A DNA stretch of 7,426 bases from Simkania negevensis (GTDB lineage Bacteria; Chlamydiota; Chlamydiia; Chlamydiales; JAFITR01). The first letter of the stretch is position 1. Each line of letters starts with the position of its first letter. Location of the stretch: contig JAFITR010000074.1 of NCBI GenBank assembly GCA_017116025.1, forward strand, positions 1 to 7,426, given 5' to 3'. Positions 7,339 through 7,426 of this stretch are shown one piece after another. Under the pieces are notes generated by a model. The model ran no database searches, was not told the origin of the DNA, and was given only the letters and a program-made list of their open reading frames with translations. The position numbers and the translations under genes are program-made.

Positions 7339-7364
7339 AAAAAAATGCAGCCTGAAAGGCTGCA
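7339..7364 (-). terminator. Hairpin plus T run: likely intrinsic terminator for an upstream minus-strand gene
   Basis: TGCAGCCT (7346-7353) and AGGCTGCA (7357-7364) form a perfect 8-bp stem with a three-base loop. On the minus strand it is followed immediately by seven T residues (7345-7339). This is the layout of a rho-independent terminator for transcription entering from beyond 7426. The hairpin shares the GAA loop with the tandem palindromes, so the terminator may be part of the repeat rather than an evolved gene end. Confidence 0.65.
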
Positions 7365-7373
7365 ATATTCGGC

Positions 7374-7385
7374 ATGGTTCAAAAA
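7374..7385 (+). repeat. Right copy of the 12-bp direct repeat
   Basis: Exact second copy of ATGGTTCAAAAA, 185 bases from the first. All three kinds of palindrome lie between the two copies. This could be a duplicated target or simply a conserved edge of the repeat element. Confidence 0.75.
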
Positions 7386-7405
7386 GAGCATCCAAGCTTT
7401 TTGAA
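7378..7405. repeat. Inverted repeat, 9-bp arms
   Basis: TTCAAAAAG (7378-7386) and CTTTTTGAA (7397-7405) are perfect inverted repeats around a ten-base loop. The stem is mostly A-T and weak. It overlaps the right copy of the 12-bp direct repeat. It could be a binding site, an element end or chance. Confidence 0.5.
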
Positions 7406-7426
7406 AACACAGGATGTTTTATTTGA

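Larger units (their letters stand above)
7185..7426. other. Intergenic region filled with hairpin repeats
   Basis: No believable gene lies here. The region holds four tandem short palindromes, two further hairpins, a 12-bp direct repeat and a terminal inverted repeat, each listed separately. A plus-strand frame crosses the region (7169-7426), but its peptide (containing NSPGQRPGY) is just the translation of the repeats. I found no clear promoter for the minus-strand transglutaminase/TPR gene, which would have to lie within or just beside the repeats. Confidence 0.75.

Noticed and set aside
7169..7426. Plus-strand open frame of 85 codons containing NSPGQRPGY
   Set aside because: The peptide is the translation of the tandem palindromes and hairpins, with visibly repeated RPKAYN and QAEGL units; it begins inside the signal peptide region of the opposite gene.

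Overview
The window carries two convergent-free, same-direction (minus-strand) protein genes and a palindromic repeat cluster. Nearly all coding capacity is on the minus strand. From right to left (direction of transcription): a 240-bp intergenic stretch packed with small hairpin repeats (about 7189-7405); a 516-codon gene for an exported transglutaminase-like/TPR protein (7184-5634); a 139-bp intergenic gap holding a near-consensus sigma-70-type promoter; and a very large gene that starts at 5494 and is still open when the window ends at base 1, giving at least 1831 codons without a stop.

Organism: mid GC content, a giant helical protein with a short paired hydrophobic region near its N-terminus, and a secreted SirB1-like transglutaminase fused to TPRs together suggest a member of the PVC group, most likely an environmental chlamydia. 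This is inference: no rRNA, tRNA or universally conserved marker gene is present to settle it.

The giant gene has no function I can name. Its protein begins with two short hydrophobic segments (about residues 57-69 and 86-101), continues as long charged helical and coiled-coil-like regions, passes two low-complexity linkers near residues 782-820, and has a beta-rich, aspartate/glycine-rich part (about 1318-1550) followed by another coiled-coil-like stretch. Any enzymatic domain would be beyond the left edge. The transglutaminase/TPR gene upstream may be co-transcribed with it by read-through, since I see no convincing terminator between them, but the giant gene also has its own strong promoter.

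The right-end repeat cluster has four tandem copies of a 13-base palindrome, then a second 8-bp-stem hairpin, then a third 8-bp-stem hairpin followed on the minus strand by seven T residues (an intrinsic-terminator layout). A 12-bp direct repeat brackets the cluster. It resembles REP-like dispersed palindromes and would be the first thing to look up genome-wide.
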